A stretch of 41,795 bases of DNA from an uncultured Collinsella sp. (lineage in GTDB: Bacteria > Actinomycetota > Coriobacteriia > Coriobacteriales > Coriobacteriaceae): the NCBI GenBank assembly GCA_900540935.1, contig UQHW01000018.1, forward strand, positions 1-41,795, read 5' to 3'. The notes beneath the pieces are model-generated. The model did not search any database. It was not told where the DNA came from and was given only the letters and a program-made list of their open reading frames with translations. Shown here one piece after another: positions 23,061 through 30,781 of this stretch. The first letter of the stretch is position 1. Each line of letters begins with the position of its first letter. Position numbers and translations under genes: made by a program.

Positions 23061-23450
23061 ATGGCCCTACGTGAATCCGGAGAAGACTATCTCGAATCGA
23101 TCTACGTTCTGTCGGAACGCCAGGGCATCGTGCGCTCGATCGACGTTGCGGAGTACCTCGGCGTAACCAAGGCGAGCGTTTCCAAGGCCATGGCGACGCT
23201 GGAAAGCAACGGCTATGTCGAAATGGGCAAGCGCGACGTTCATCTGACGGAGCGTGGTCTGGAGGTCGCTCGCCAAATGTGGGAGCGTCACTGCTTTTTC
23301 GTGGGGCTGCTGGAGGATGCGGGTGTTTCGGCTGAGGTCGCGTCGCAAGAGGGCTGCCACATGGAGCACTGCCTGAGCGAGGAAAGCTTCGAGAAACTGA
23401 GGGCGATGCTGAACCGGGGCGAGGCGACGGGCCAAGCGGCGGAATCCTAA
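23061..23450 (+). CDS. DtxR/MntR-family metal-dependent regulator
   Basis: A 129-residue transcriptional regulator that binds DNA when loaded with Fe2+ or Mn2+. The N-terminal winged helix (about 5-60) begins ESGEDYLESIYVL, as in MntR, with recognition helix TKASVSKAMATLESNGYV. The dimerisation and metal domain has EGCHMEHCLSEES, where Glu, Cys/His and Glu-His supply ligands. There is no SH3-like third domain, so it is MntR-sized rather than IdeR-sized. The ATG at 23061 is preceded by GAAAGGCGG. Fe or Mn specificity cannot be settled. Two tandem palindromes lie upstream. Confidence 0.88.
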   Translation: MALRESGEDYLESIYVLSERQGIVRSIDVAEYLGVTKASVSKAMATLESNGYVEMGKRDVHLTERGLEVARQMWERHCFFVGLLEDAGVSAEVASQEGCHMEHCLSEESFEKLRAMLNRGEATGQAAES

Positions 23451-23470
23451 CGAACCCCCAGTAGCGCGGA

Positions 23471-23512
23471 GTTCGCGCAAAGCGCGAACCAGCGACCGGG
23501 ACCAGCGGTCCT
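23471..23512 (+). repeat. Small hairpins downstream of the DtxR-family gene
   Basis: GTTCGCGC (23471-23478) pairs with GCGCGAAC (23482-23489). Eleven bases on, GGACC (23499-23503) pairs with GGTCC (23507-23511). They may help end the regulator transcript, but the T tract is only TTT. Confidence 0.5.
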
Positions 23513-23586
23513 TTCGGCCAAGTCCATTTCAGCAAAGGAACCCCGCCAGCAAGCGATGCCCAAGAACTGCCACCTACGTCACCGCA

Positions 23587-23713
23587 GGCCGGGGCCGGGT
23601 TTGGTTTTGAAAACACTCCACAGCGCGAGGCCCGCCTTTCCGTTGCTCCGCAGGAGCAGGAAAGACGGGCCTCATGCGCGAGGACGTTTTCAAAACCAAG
23701 CCCGGTCCCGGCC
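23587..23713. repeat. 127-nt nested hairpin between convergent genes
   Basis: The outer stem, 23587-23614 with 23686-23713, is 28 bp with two G-U pairs. The middle stem, 23623-23641 with 23659-23679, has one mismatch and a 2-nt bulge. The inner stem is TGCTCC/GGAGCA (23644-23649, 23653-23658). It fills most of the gap between the DtxR gene (+) and the P-type ATPase gene (-). It is far larger than a normal terminator and lacks a long T tract. Confidence 0.85.
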
Positions 23714-23729
23714 GGACAGCCCACGAACG

Positions 23730-25682
23730 CTACAGGTTCTTGACACCCATCGCGCGCATGGCATTCAGGATGGCGATAATCGCCACGCCCACGTCGCCGA
23801 ACACAGCAAGCCACATGTTGGCGATGCCCAGTGCCGCAAGCACCAGAATCAGCAACTTAATGCCCAGCGCAAAGATGATGTTCTGCCAAACAATCGACAT
23901 GGTCTTGCGCGCCACGCGGATCGCGCGGGAGATGTTGGACGGCTTGTCATCCATGAGCACGACGTCCGCCGCCTCAATTGCGGCGTCCGAGCCCATAGCG
24001 CCCATGGCGATGCCAACGTCTGCGCGGGTAAGCACGGGTGCGTCGTTGATACCGTCGCCTACAAAGGCGAGCTTGCCCTTGCCCGATTCTGCTGCAAGCA
24101 GCGCCTCGACACGCTCGACCTTATCACCCGGTAACAGCTGCGCGTGGAACTCGTCGAGACCGAGTTGCTTGGCTACAGACGCCGCAACCTCCTCACGGTC
24201 GCCCGTGAGCATGACGGTGCGCTTGACGCCGGCGGCGTGCAGGTCGCGAATCGTTTGCTCGGCATCGGTCTTTATGGTGTCGGCAATTACGATGTGGCCG
24301 GCGTACGTATCATCGACCAGCACGTGGAGGATGGTGCCGACGATCTCGCAATTGGGCGCTTCGATACCGGCCACAGCAAGCATCTTGGCATTGCCGACGA
24401 TGACGCGCTTGCCGTCGATAATCGCCGTCACGCCATGGCCCGCGTCATTGGTGGAGTCGCTTACGCGTTTGGGATCGAGCTCGCCCTGGAAGGCGGTGCG
24501 TACCGACTGCGCGATGGGATGGTCGGAGAATGACTCGGCAAGAGCCGCGACTTCGAGCAGCGACTGCTCGGTATAGCCTGCCTCGGGGTGTACCGCCACG
24601 ACCGAAAACGTGCCGTTGGTGAGCGTGCCGGTCTTGTCAAAGACGACGGTGTCCACATCCGCGAGCGTCTCGAGGTAGTTAGAGCCCTTGATGAGGACGC
24701 CCAGCTTGGATGCGCCACCGATGCCGCCAAAAAAGCTGAGCGGCACGCTGATCACGAGCGCGCATGGGCAACTGACGACGAGGAAGGTCAGGCCGCGCAG
24801 GATCCAGTCGGACCAGGCGCCGGTGACCAAGCCACCGCCGAGCGCGAGTACCGCGGCCGCGCCGGTGACAGCGGGCGTGTAGACGCGGGCGAAGCGCGTG
24901 ATGAAGTTCTCGGTGCGTGCCTTCTTCTCACTAGCGTTTTCTACGAGCTCCAGGACGCGCGCGACGGTGGACTCGCCAAAGGGCTTGGTGGTGCGCACGT
25001 GGAGGAGACCCGTCATGTTGATGCAGCCGCTGATGATATCGTCTCCAGTTTTGGCCGGGCGGGGGACCGACTCTCCGGTAAGGGCGGCGGTATCGAGCTG
25101 TGTCTCGCCCTCGACGATGACGCCGTCGATAGGCACGCGCTCACCGGGCTTGACCACGATCACGGTGCCGACGGCGATGTCATCGGGGAAGACCTGCTCG
25201 AGTGTGCCGTCGGGCTGCTCGACGTTAGCGTAGTCGGGCGCGATGTCCATCATGGCACTGATCGACTTGCGGCTCTTGCCCACGGCGTACGCCTGAAACA
25301 GCTCGCCGACCTGGTAGAACAGCATGACGGCGGCGCCTTCGGCCATGTGCGGGTCGGTATCGGGGAAGAGCACCATGGCAAACGCGCCGATGGTCGCGAC
25401 GGCCATGAGGAAGCTCTCGTCGAAGGCCTTGCCGCGGCGGATGTTATTGAATGCCTTTTGCAGTACGTCGTAGCCGGCAATCAAAAACGGCACGAGGAAC
25501 AGCACAAAGCTGGCATAGACGTCACCCGGGGTGCCGAATGCGGCGGTAAGGGTGCCGAACTCATCGAGGGCGTACACCACGGCAAAAATGCCCAGCGCTA
25601 CCAGGATGCGGTTGCGCTTATGCTCGAGTGATTCTTTTTTCTTGCGCTTCTTCTTTTTCTTTTTGGGGTCGGCGGTGGCCAT
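23730..25682 (-). CDS. Zn2+/Cd2+-exporting P1B-type ATPase
   Basis: A 650-residue heavy-metal efflux pump. It has a Lys-rich N-terminal tail (residues 7-18) in place of a fused metal-binding domain, paired membrane helices, actuator TGES (202-205), metal-site CPC in a transmembrane helix (305-307), phosphorylated Asp349 in DKTGT, SDHPIA, MLTGD and GDGINDAP. Near the C-terminus a Lys (about 609) and Asp (about 630) in FGDVG match the P1B-2 pattern of Zn/Cd/Pb pumps such as ZntA and CadA. The start is ATG 25682 (MATADPK) after GGGAGGA. An ArsR-type operator sits at 25706-25725 just upstream. Confidence 0.94.
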   Translation of the reverse strand: MATADPKKKKKKRKKKESLEHKRNRILVALGIFAVVYALDEFGTLTAAFGTPGDVYASFVLFLVPFLIAGYDVLQKAFNNIRRGKAFDESFLMAVATIGAFAMVLFPDTDPHMAEGAAVMLFYQVGELFQAYAVGKSRKSISAMMDIAPDYANVEQPDGTLEQVFPDDIAVGTVIVVKPGERVPIDGVIVEGETQLDTAALTGESVPRPAKTGDDIISGCINMTGLLHVRTTKPFGESTVARVLELVENASEKKARTENFITRFARVYTPAVTGAAAVLALGGGLVTGAWSDWILRGLTFLVVSCPCALVISVPLSFFGGIGGASKLGVLIKGSNYLETLADVDTVVFDKTGTLTNGTFSVVAVHPEAGYTEQSLLEVAALAESFSDHPIAQSVRTAFQGELDPKRVSDSTNDAGHGVTAIIDGKRVIVGNAKMLAVAGIEAPNCEIVGTILHVLVDDTYAGHIVIADTIKTDAEQTIRDLHAAGVKRTVMLTGDREEVAASVAKQLGLDEFHAQLLPGDKVERVEALLAAESGKGKLAFVGDGINDAPVLTRADVGIAMGAMGSDAAIEAADVVLMDDKPSNISRAIRVARKTMSIVWQNIIFALGIKLLILVLAALGIANMWLAVFGDVGVAIIAILNAMRAMGVKNL

Positions 25683-25705
25683 GACTCGTATCCTCCCATT
25701 TGAAT

Positions 25706-25725
25706 GTATGAACATTCGCTCATAT
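25706..25725. promoter_or_regulatory. ArsR/SmtB-type operator before the ATPase gene
   Basis: GTATGAAC-N4-GCTCATAT matches the palindrome ATATGAAC-N4-GTTCATAT at 26445-26464 with one change per arm. It lies 24 bp upstream of the ATPase start, so the pump is probably repressed separately by the same sensor. Confidence 0.75.
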
Positions 25726-25740
25726 AATTTCGCGAGCAAA

Positions 25741-25760
25741 GGCCGCAGCAAGCGCGGCCT
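25741..25760 (-). terminator. Small hairpin between HMA gene and ATPase gene
   Basis: GGCCGC (25741-25746) pairs with GCGGCC (25754-25759); on the minus strand TTTGC follows. It is a weak terminator or attenuator separating the HMA message from the ATPase promoter region. Confidence 0.45.
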
Positions 25761-25782
25761 TGCAGGTTGGCGTAAACCTGGG

Positions 25783-26001
25783 CTAGAGAATAATCTCGCA
25801 GTCCGGCTCGGCGTCGGCGGTGAACTCCACAACGCGGTCGAGGACCTCGTCGAACTCGGCGTCATCGGCCTCGAGCGTCAGCTTCTGGGTCATAAAGTTG
25901 ACGGACACGGATTTGACGCCCTCGAGCTTGGCCAGCTCGTCCTGAAGCTCGCGCGCACAGTTGGCGCAGTCGATCTCATCGAGCTTAAACTGCTTTTTCA
26001 T
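25783..26001 (-). CDS. Stand-alone heavy-metal-associated (HMA) domain protein
   Basis: A 72-residue ferredoxin-like metal-binding domain. The metal motif is DCANC (Cys12 and Cys15), the form found in Zn/Cd pump N-domains (compare MDCxxC) and unlike the MxCxxC of copper chaperones. The following ATPase lacks such a domain at its N-terminus, so this protein probably provides it in trans. The C-terminal PDCEIIL adds one more Cys. AAAGGA precedes the ATG at 26001. It lies between arsR and the pump gene on the same strand. Confidence 0.92.
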   Translation of the reverse strand: MKKQFKLDEIDCANCARELQDELAKLEGVKSVSVNFMTQKLTLEADDAEFDEVLDRVVEFTADAEPDCEIIL

Positions 26002-26064
26002 GGTGGGTTCCTTTCCCTGTATTTGCGGCTTGGGTGCAGGCCGCGCTGGTACCGTGGTTGGCTG

Positions 26065-26430
26065 CTATTCGCAGATGTGGCTCATGCCCTGGTTGAGCAT
26101 GGTGTAGACGTGGTCGTCGGCGAGCGAGTAGAGGATATTGCGCCCGTCGCGCCGGAATTTAACCAGGTGCGACTGCTTGAGTGTGCGCAGCTGGTGCGAC
26201 ACCGCGGACTGCGAGGTTTCGGTCGCTTCGGCGATGTCTGCCACGCAGAGCTCGCGGCCCATGAGGGCATAGAGGATCTTGATGCGCGTGGTGTCGCTGA
26301 AGACCTTGAACAGGTCGGCGAGGTCGTAGAGAAGCTCCTCGTCGGGAAGGTCCTCGGGCGAGCAGGTGGTCGGGATCGCGGGTTCGGTGGCCTCGATGTC
26401 GAGTTTCGTTTCATCAACGCGGATGCTCAT
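26065..26430 (-). CDS. ArsR/SmtB-family metal-sensing repressor
   Basis: A 121-residue winged-helix repressor that leaves DNA upon binding Zn2+ (or Cd2+/Co2+). The recognition region TSQSAVSHQLRTLKQSHLVKFRRDGRNILYSL is the ArsR hallmark, quoted here in part as SQSAVSHQLRTLK. The alpha5 sensory site is complete: Asp105, His107, His118 and Glu121, the D-x-H-x10-H-x2-(H/E) pattern of SmtB/CzrA zinc sensors. There is also a CVAD segment in alpha3 (ELCVADI), so an alpha3 contribution is possible. It heads the locus arsR-HMA-ATPase. The start has AAAGGAT upstream and lies just downstream of its own operator pair. Confidence 0.95.
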   Translation of the reverse strand: MSIRVDETKLDIEATEPAIPTTCSPEDLPDEELLYDLADLFKVFSDTTRIKILYALMGRELCVADIAEATETSQSAVSHQLRTLKQSHLVKFRRDGRNILYSLADDHVYTMLNQGMSHICE

Positions 26431-26444
26431 TGCAATATCCTTTC

Positions 26445-26464
26445 ATATGAACATGCGTTCATAT
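26445..26464. promoter_or_regulatory. ArsR operator 1 (perfect arms)
   Basis: ATATGAAC-ATGC-GTTCATAT, a perfect 8+8 palindrome with a 4-bp centre. It lies 15 bp before the arsR start, next to its ribosome-binding site. Confidence 0.85.
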
Positions 26465-26476
26465 AATTTACTTTCG

Positions 26477-26504
26477 ATTATATGAGTGCATGTTCATATG
26501 TCAA
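26477..26504 (-). promoter_or_regulatory. arsR promoter with operator 2 in the spacer
   Basis: On the minus strand TTGACA (26504-26499) and TATAAT (26482-26477), both perfect consensus hexamers, are separated by 16 bp. A second operator, ATATGAGT-GCAT-GTTCATAT (26480-26499), spans the spacer and would block polymerase when bound. Beyond it, the 26505-26850 stretch has no gene I can support; it is more AT-rich and holds the 15-bp inverted repeats at 26587 and 26827. Confidence 0.85.
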
Positions 26505-26586
26505 TGACGTTCAGGTAATTCGTTGTACAAAATGATGGGGAATAGGTGACGAGATCCCGGACTGAGCGTTTTTTGATAGTCGATGC

Positions 26587-26601
26587 CAAGGTGGGTACCC
26601 T
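26587..26601. repeat. 15-bp inverted repeat, left arm
   Basis: CAAGGTGGGTACCCT is the exact reverse complement of 26827-26841. The pair bounds a 255-bp AT-richer segment with no evident gene. Confidence 0.75.
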
Positions 26602-26826
26602 CGTGCCGTGCAAAAAATGGAGTATTCTGCAACTATAGGGGGTCCGCTAATTTATTGCAGGTCATATAATGCAGTTCAAGAGTTATCTTAGGGTGTTAAT
26701 CCGATGAGTTCTTCCTCAAATGTTGCCTAACGCTCTCACGCAAGAGTGATTTCGCTTCACATTTGGATCCACTCGAGGGTGATAGACACCCGACCTTGCT
26801 GAATACTCGCAATTTTGCACATCGTT

Positions 26827-26841
26827 AGGGTACCCACCTTG
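26827..26841. repeat. 15-bp inverted repeat, right arm
   Basis: AGGGTACCCACCTTG, exact inverted copy of 26587-26601. It ends 9 bp from the 3' end of the putative nuclease gene. Confidence 0.75.
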
Positions 26842-26850
26842 TTAGCCGGC

Positions 26851-28041
26851 CTAGTTTCCGGCACCGAAGACCTTGCCCTCGGGCGTGAGACTGCTTGTTT
26901 GGGCAAATGATGGGCTGTCGGATTCGACAGTCTGCATGTCATCGATTGCTGCAACTTCATTAATTGTCGGGTCATCCAGCGTGATGCCTTCGAGTGTTGC
27001 TTTTTCGAGGTCGATTCGTTGACGCTCTTCGGAATCCTGGCGAAGCTGCTTCTGAATTCGCTTTTTCTCTTCTATAAACCTTCTGAGCACAAACTGTCTC
27101 AGGTCCTCTTGCATGATTTGAAAGTCTTTTGGCAGACGCGAGGGGCGTACGCCCTCTTTCCGCTGGATTGCTTCCATGACCCTAACAAAAGAGCTGGCAT
27201 GCATAAAGGAATAACGGCTGACGGTGATGATTCCGTATCCCATGGACGCAAGCGCATTCTTGCGCTCCTCATCGATGGCGCGGTCTTCTTCCGCGTCATG
27301 ATAAAAACCGTTGTATTCAATGTCTGTGCGAGATTTCTTTAGATATGCATCCATAAAGAACTTTTTGCGTCTCGTGAGATTCTTTGCGGCAGCGGTGACC
27401 TGCACCTCGTAATCGGTCTCAATTCCCTTAATACCAAGTCCTCCTTCGCTTTTAGGCAGCGTTAGCATCATGACAAAGGCCGTTTCCATAGGAGACCGGC
27501 ATCCGTCGCGCACACATTGGATCGCCTTTCGGGCAAGAGCCAGACCGTCGCATCTGGTAATGGAATTAAAGAACTGTTTTAGCCTCTCGGTCGAGGTGAG
27601 CGCGAAACGCTCGGTATAGGAGGTGGAAGAGTCGGTTCCAAGGGAATAAGCGCCGCACAGTTCAAAGTAGTACTCCACTAGTTCGCGAAAAGAAAGATAG
27701 GTGGCGGCCTGAAGTGCGCAAAGCTCAACGCCAACAATGAAGATGCCATCTTTGAGCTCTATAAAGCGTGAGTTCGAGAATCGTTTTGAAGAAACGTGGC
27801 ATTGACAGTTCATTGCATAGCGCGCATTCCTGCGATCAAACACCATCACCTCGAGGGAATCATTTGCGTCGAGGGAAACATCATGTTTGGTGAGCCATTC
27901 TGCGGCTGCGTCAAGGAGCGTTCCGGTGGGACATGATCCGTAAATCGCGGCAGGGTTACAGGACTCGATGCCTTTCGCAGACACCGAATGCGCGGCCTGG
28001 TAGACCGCTTTTGCAGTGGTATGTGACAATACGATACTCAT
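26851..28041 (-). CDS. Putative PD-(D/E)XK (DUF559-like) endonuclease-fold protein
   Basis: A 396-residue protein that I recognise only in part. The N-terminal 150 or so residues (SHTTAKAVYQAAH start, CHVSSKRF) resemble the winged-helix or mixed N-domain found before DUF559 nuclease domains in actinobacteria. The middle has SPMETAFVMMLTLP, then DIEYNGFYHDAEED and RKNALASMGYGIITVSRYSF, a fit to the Vsr/DUF559 nuclease pattern (Glu ... Asp/Glu-x-Asp-Gly-like ... His ... Arg). In place of EYDG it has EYNG. A Lys/Arg/Glu-rich helix and a Ser/Thr tail follow. No Shine-Dalgarno is visible before the ATG at 28041. Codon use is more AT-rich than its neighbours, suggesting acquisition. A defence role is possible but unproven. 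Confidence 0.65.
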   Translation of the reverse strand: MSIVLSHTTAKAVYQAAHSVSAKGIESCNPAAIYGSCPTGTLLDAAAEWLTKHDVSLDANDSLEVMVFDRRNARYAMNCQCHVSSKRFSNSRFIELKDGIFIVGVELCALQAATYLSFRELVEYYFELCGAYSLGTDSSTSYTERFALTSTERLKQFFNSITRCDGLALARKAIQCVRDGCRSPMETAFVMMLTLPKSEGGLGIKGIETDYEVQVTAAAKNLTRRKKFFMDAYLKKSRTDIEYNGFYHDAEEDRAIDEERKNALASMGYGIITVSRYSFMHASSFVRVMEAIQRKEGVRPSRLPKDFQIMQEDLRQFVLRRFIEEKKRIQKQLRQDSEERQRIDLEKATLEGITLDDPTINEVAAIDDMQTVESDSPSFAQTSSLTPEGKVFGAGN

Positions 28042-28322
28042 GGTATATATCGTGTCAGCTAATGCCGTGTTGATGGCGCTGAGTGAAAAAGTCGTTTTAG
28101 AGGTCTAACCAAATGCTGTCCAAAAACTTGACGCAATTATGAGTTGGTATGCCCTAAATAAAAGTTTTCGCAGCTTAGCTATAGCATATAACTACTCAAC
28201 TGCCGCACATTTGATAGTGATGCATCACCATCCGATAACGAATTACGTGTCGGGAATTGGCCGAAATCGTTCAAAATGAGGGTTCAGAATTTGTGATGGC
28301 AGATTTATTTGTGGAACGTAGG
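28042..28322. other. AT-rich intergenic stretch without visible gene
   Basis: About 280 bp between the nuclease gene and the exonuclease terminator. It is markedly more AT-rich than the rest of the window and appears to belong to the same acquired patch. I see no credible reading frame, RNA gene or repeat in it, and no convincing promoter for the nuclease gene. Confidence 0.5.
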
Positions 28323-28359
28323 GCGGCCTCGCTGCGGGGGGTTCCCGCTGCGAGGCCGC
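28323..28359 (-). terminator. Hairpin downstream of the exonuclease gene
   Basis: 28323-28338 pairs with 28344-28359 over 16 bp with one mismatch and a 5-nt loop, 34 bp after the exonuclease stop. No long T tract follows, so termination strength is uncertain. Confidence 0.65.
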
Positions 28360-28392
28360 TCGTGATCTACGCCGTGTTTGTCGTAGACGTTT

Positions 28393-29361
28393 CTACTTGG
28401 CAAATAGGTTCTTGAGGTTGAACTCGGCTTGGACGGTGCGGAGCATGAGGTCGGTGTCGTCCAGGCCCAGATGCTGCTCGTTGGCGTCGGCGGCGAGGGT
28501 TCCACGGCGGCGCGCCCAGTTCTCGAGCGCGGCGGGGGCGGATTCGCGGGGGAGCGAGCGGACGTCGGCATCCAGGCTGCGGCAGATCTGGCGCGAGTCG
28601 ATGACGATAATCTTGCCGGCACGACGCGCCTCGGCGTAACCGTCCAGGTGAATCTTGAACCAGCTGTCCTCGAACGCGGCGTTATGCGCCATGTACGGGT
28701 ACTTCTTCATAAGCTTGAGCAGCTGCTTCTGCAGTCCCTTGTTCTCACGGAAGGGCGTTTTGCCGTCGATGTCGTCCCAAGTGATGTGGTGGATATTCGA
28801 CAGCGGCACGTCCTCGCCGCGATAGATGTCGGGCAGGCCGCAGTAGTGTGCTTCGGCGTCATGCGGCACGGCGTCGCTGGTGAGCTCCATGATTTCCCAG
28901 CCCACGTTGATGATGTAGCCGCGCTCGGGCGCGCGACCGGTGGTTTCGATGTCGATGCCCAGCACCGTGCCTTGGATGGGCTTGCGAGCGTAGGCGACGC
29001 CGAGCGCGTCGCGGTCGCCGCGGATCTCGCGCATGACGGACGCGGCAGTGCGCTTTTGCATCTTGCCGATGGCGGCGCAGGTGTCGGCATCGGACAGGCC
29101 GCGCGAAAGCGTCGCGGGCGTCACGTTGCGCAGGCGTGCCTCGCCAATCTGGTCGCACAGGTCGCGGTTGCGGTCGGCCAGGTCGCGCACGGTGGCAAAG
29201 TCGAAGCCGGGGTCGCCCTCGGCGGTAAAGTACTCGGTCTCGAGCACCTTGAGGGCCTCTTCGCCCTTCTGGCGCTCGGACTCCATGGCGCCGTGATCGC
29301 CATAGATAAACATGGGGATAAACGGCTGACGCTCGTATTCGAGTGCTTGTGAAACGTTCAT
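28393..29361 (-). CDS. DnaQ-like 3'-5' exonuclease domain protein
   Basis: A 322-residue protein. The C-terminal half is a DEDD exonuclease domain: Exo I GIDIETTG (about 136-143), Exo II HNAAFEDSW and Exo III HLGLDDTDLM with the last acidic residue (DEDDh type by the His). The N-terminal 130 residues are a helical, charged region I cannot assign. Members act as proofreading or RNA/DNA-trimming exonucleases; which is not evident. The start is ATG 29361 (MNVSQAL) with AAGGAG 7 nt away. It is transcribed away from the metal exporter gene. Confidence 0.85.
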   Translation of the reverse strand: MNVSQALEYERQPFIPMFIYGDHGAMESERQKGEEALKVLETEYFTAEGDPGFDFATVRDLADRNRDLCDQIGEARLRNVTPATLSRGLSDADTCAAIGKMQKRTAASVMREIRGDRDALGVAYARKPIQGTVLGIDIETTGRAPERGYIINVGWEIMELTSDAVPHDAEAHYCGLPDIYRGEDVPLSNIHHITWDDIDGKTPFRENKGLQKQLLKLMKKYPYMAHNAAFEDSWFKIHLDGYAEARRAGKIIVIDSRQICRSLDADVRSLPRESAPAALENWARRRGTLAADANEQHLGLDDTDLMLRTVQAEFNLKNLFAK

Positions 29362-29442
29362 AGACTGCTCCTTGGACGGGCCGCGTCGCGCGGCTCGGTG
29401 GCATTGAGTTATGGCGAGATGATAGTTTACCATGGGCAACTA

Positions 29443-29500
29443 TTGGCATCGCGCCTAGGACAACTACAATACCCTAGTTGACCGCTAGGACTTTTACAAT
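29443..29500 (+). promoter_or_regulatory. Promoter and 30-bp direct repeats before the metal exporter
   Basis: TTGGCA (29443-29448) and TACAAT (29465-29470) at 16-bp spacing make a plausible promoter. CTAGGAC-N3-TACAAT occurs twice with exactly 30-bp period (29455-29470 and 29485-29500), three helical turns apart. This may be a regulator binding pair or a duplicated -10 region. Confidence 0.5.
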
Positions 29501-29532
29501 GCTGCCGAAAGACACGAAAGGTTCCATCCGTC

Positions 29533-30615
29533 ATGGATTTGCTGATTGATATTCTGCTCGACGCCGGCAAGGACACGCTCTCGCTGGTGCCGTTTTTGTT
29601 GGTGACGTATCTGGCCCTCGAGACCTTGGAGCACGTCGCGGGCGACCGCGTTAACGGGGCCATCAAGCGCGCCGGCGCCGCGGGTCCCGTGGTTGGCTCG
29701 TTGCTGGGCATGGTGCCGCAGTGCGGCTTTTCGGCAATGGCGGCCACACTGTACGCCGGTCGCGTCGTGACGCTGGGCACCTTGGTGGCGGTGTTTCTCT
29801 CGACCTCCGACGAGATGCTGCCGCTGTTGCTCGCCGAGCAGGTACCCGTGCAGACCATGGCGATGTTGCTCGCCTCGAAGGCGCTGATCGCGCTGGTCAC
29901 GGGCTTTATCGTGGATGCGGCTATCCGCGGCCTTCGTCGTAATGCCCGCGCGCATGCGGCGATTCGCCGTACCGTGCTGGGGACCGCTGCCAATCCGGCT
30001 CATGTGAACTGCGCGCACGACGACCATACCGGGGGCGACATCATTGATGAAGTGGCCGAGGCGGGAGTAAGTGCTGATCACATCCACGAGCTGTGCGAAC
30101 GCGATCATTGCGGCTGTGACGAGGATGAGGACGAGCACGGGCACGACCACAGCCACGATCATGGTCACGCGGACGAGCACGAGCGCCACCACGACCACAG
30201 CCACTCCCACGAGGGCGCGCCCATCGTGTCGATCATCCGCAGCGCGATCTCGCATACCGTGCAGGTGTCGGTATTCATTTTCCTGGTGACGCTGATTCTG
30301 GTCGCCGTGCTCGAGACCTTTGGCGAGTCGGCGATCGAGCAGTTCCTGCGCGGCAACGAGATGCTTGCGGTCCTGGGCTCGGCACTCGTCGGCCTGATCC
30401 CCAACTGCTCGGCCAGCGTCGTCATCACGCAACTGTACCTGGAAGGCGCGCTGCAGCTGGCACCGATGCTCGCCGGCACGCTCATTTCCGCCGGCGTGGG
30501 CTACCTGGTGCTGTTCCGCACCAACCGCAGCGCCCGCGAAAACGCTGTGTTTCTGATCATGATGTATGTCATCGGCGCGGGCTGGGGCCTCATCCTATCC
30601 GCCTTCGGCCTCTAA
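29533..30615 (+). CDS. Putative manganese/heavy-metal exporter (ArsP_2 / DUF2899 type)
   Basis: A 360-residue polytopic membrane protein of the family described as putative 10-TM heavy-metal exporters or putative manganese transporters. Two homologous halves each carry a related motif: GSLLGMVPQCGFSAM in the first and GSALVGLIPNCSASVV in the second. Between them is a long cytoplasmic loop (about 155-235) ending in a very His/Asp/Glu-rich tract (for example HGHDHSHDHGH and HHDHSHSHEG), a likely metal sensor or buffer. The ATG at 29533 follows GAAAGG at a somewhat long distance. The direct repeats upstream suggest regulation. Metal specificity is inferred from the family name only. Confidence 0.82.
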   Translation: MDLLIDILLDAGKDTLSLVPFLLVTYLALETLEHVAGDRVNGAIKRAGAAGPVVGSLLGMVPQCGFSAMAATLYAGRVVTLGTLVAVFLSTSDEMLPLLLAEQVPVQTMAMLLASKALIALVTGFIVDAAIRGLRRNARAHAAIRRTVLGTAANPAHVNCAHDDHTGGDIIDEVAEAGVSADHIHELCERDHCGCDEDEDEHGHDHSHDHGHADEHERHHDHSHSHEGAPIVSIIRSAISHTVQVSVFIFLVTLILVAVLETFGESAIEQFLRGNEMLAVLGSALVGLIPNCSASVVITQLYLEGALQLAPMLAGTLISAGVGYLVLFRTNRSARENAVFLIMMYVIGAGWGLILSAFGL

Positions 30616-30623
30616 GTGGGCCT

Positions 30624-30706
30624 AACAAAACGGGCTTCAAAATAGCCATGCTCGGCGCCTGCACAATGCGGCGACGCATGGCATTTTGAAGCCCGTTTTT
30701 TGTTGA
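30624..30706. terminator. Bidirectional terminator between exporter and yaiI genes
   Basis: A 17-20-bp stem, 30624-30643 with 30683-30699 and on into TTTGTT, is A-rich on the left and T-rich on the right, so it works in both directions. An inner GCCATGC/GCATGGC stem (30645-30651, 30676-30682) extends it. Confidence 0.9.
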
Positions 30707-30781
30707 GCCATGGATTTTGAGCGTTCACACCGCCCAAAGCAAAAAGCAGATTTCCGGACATGTCCCAAAAATCTACCTTGG

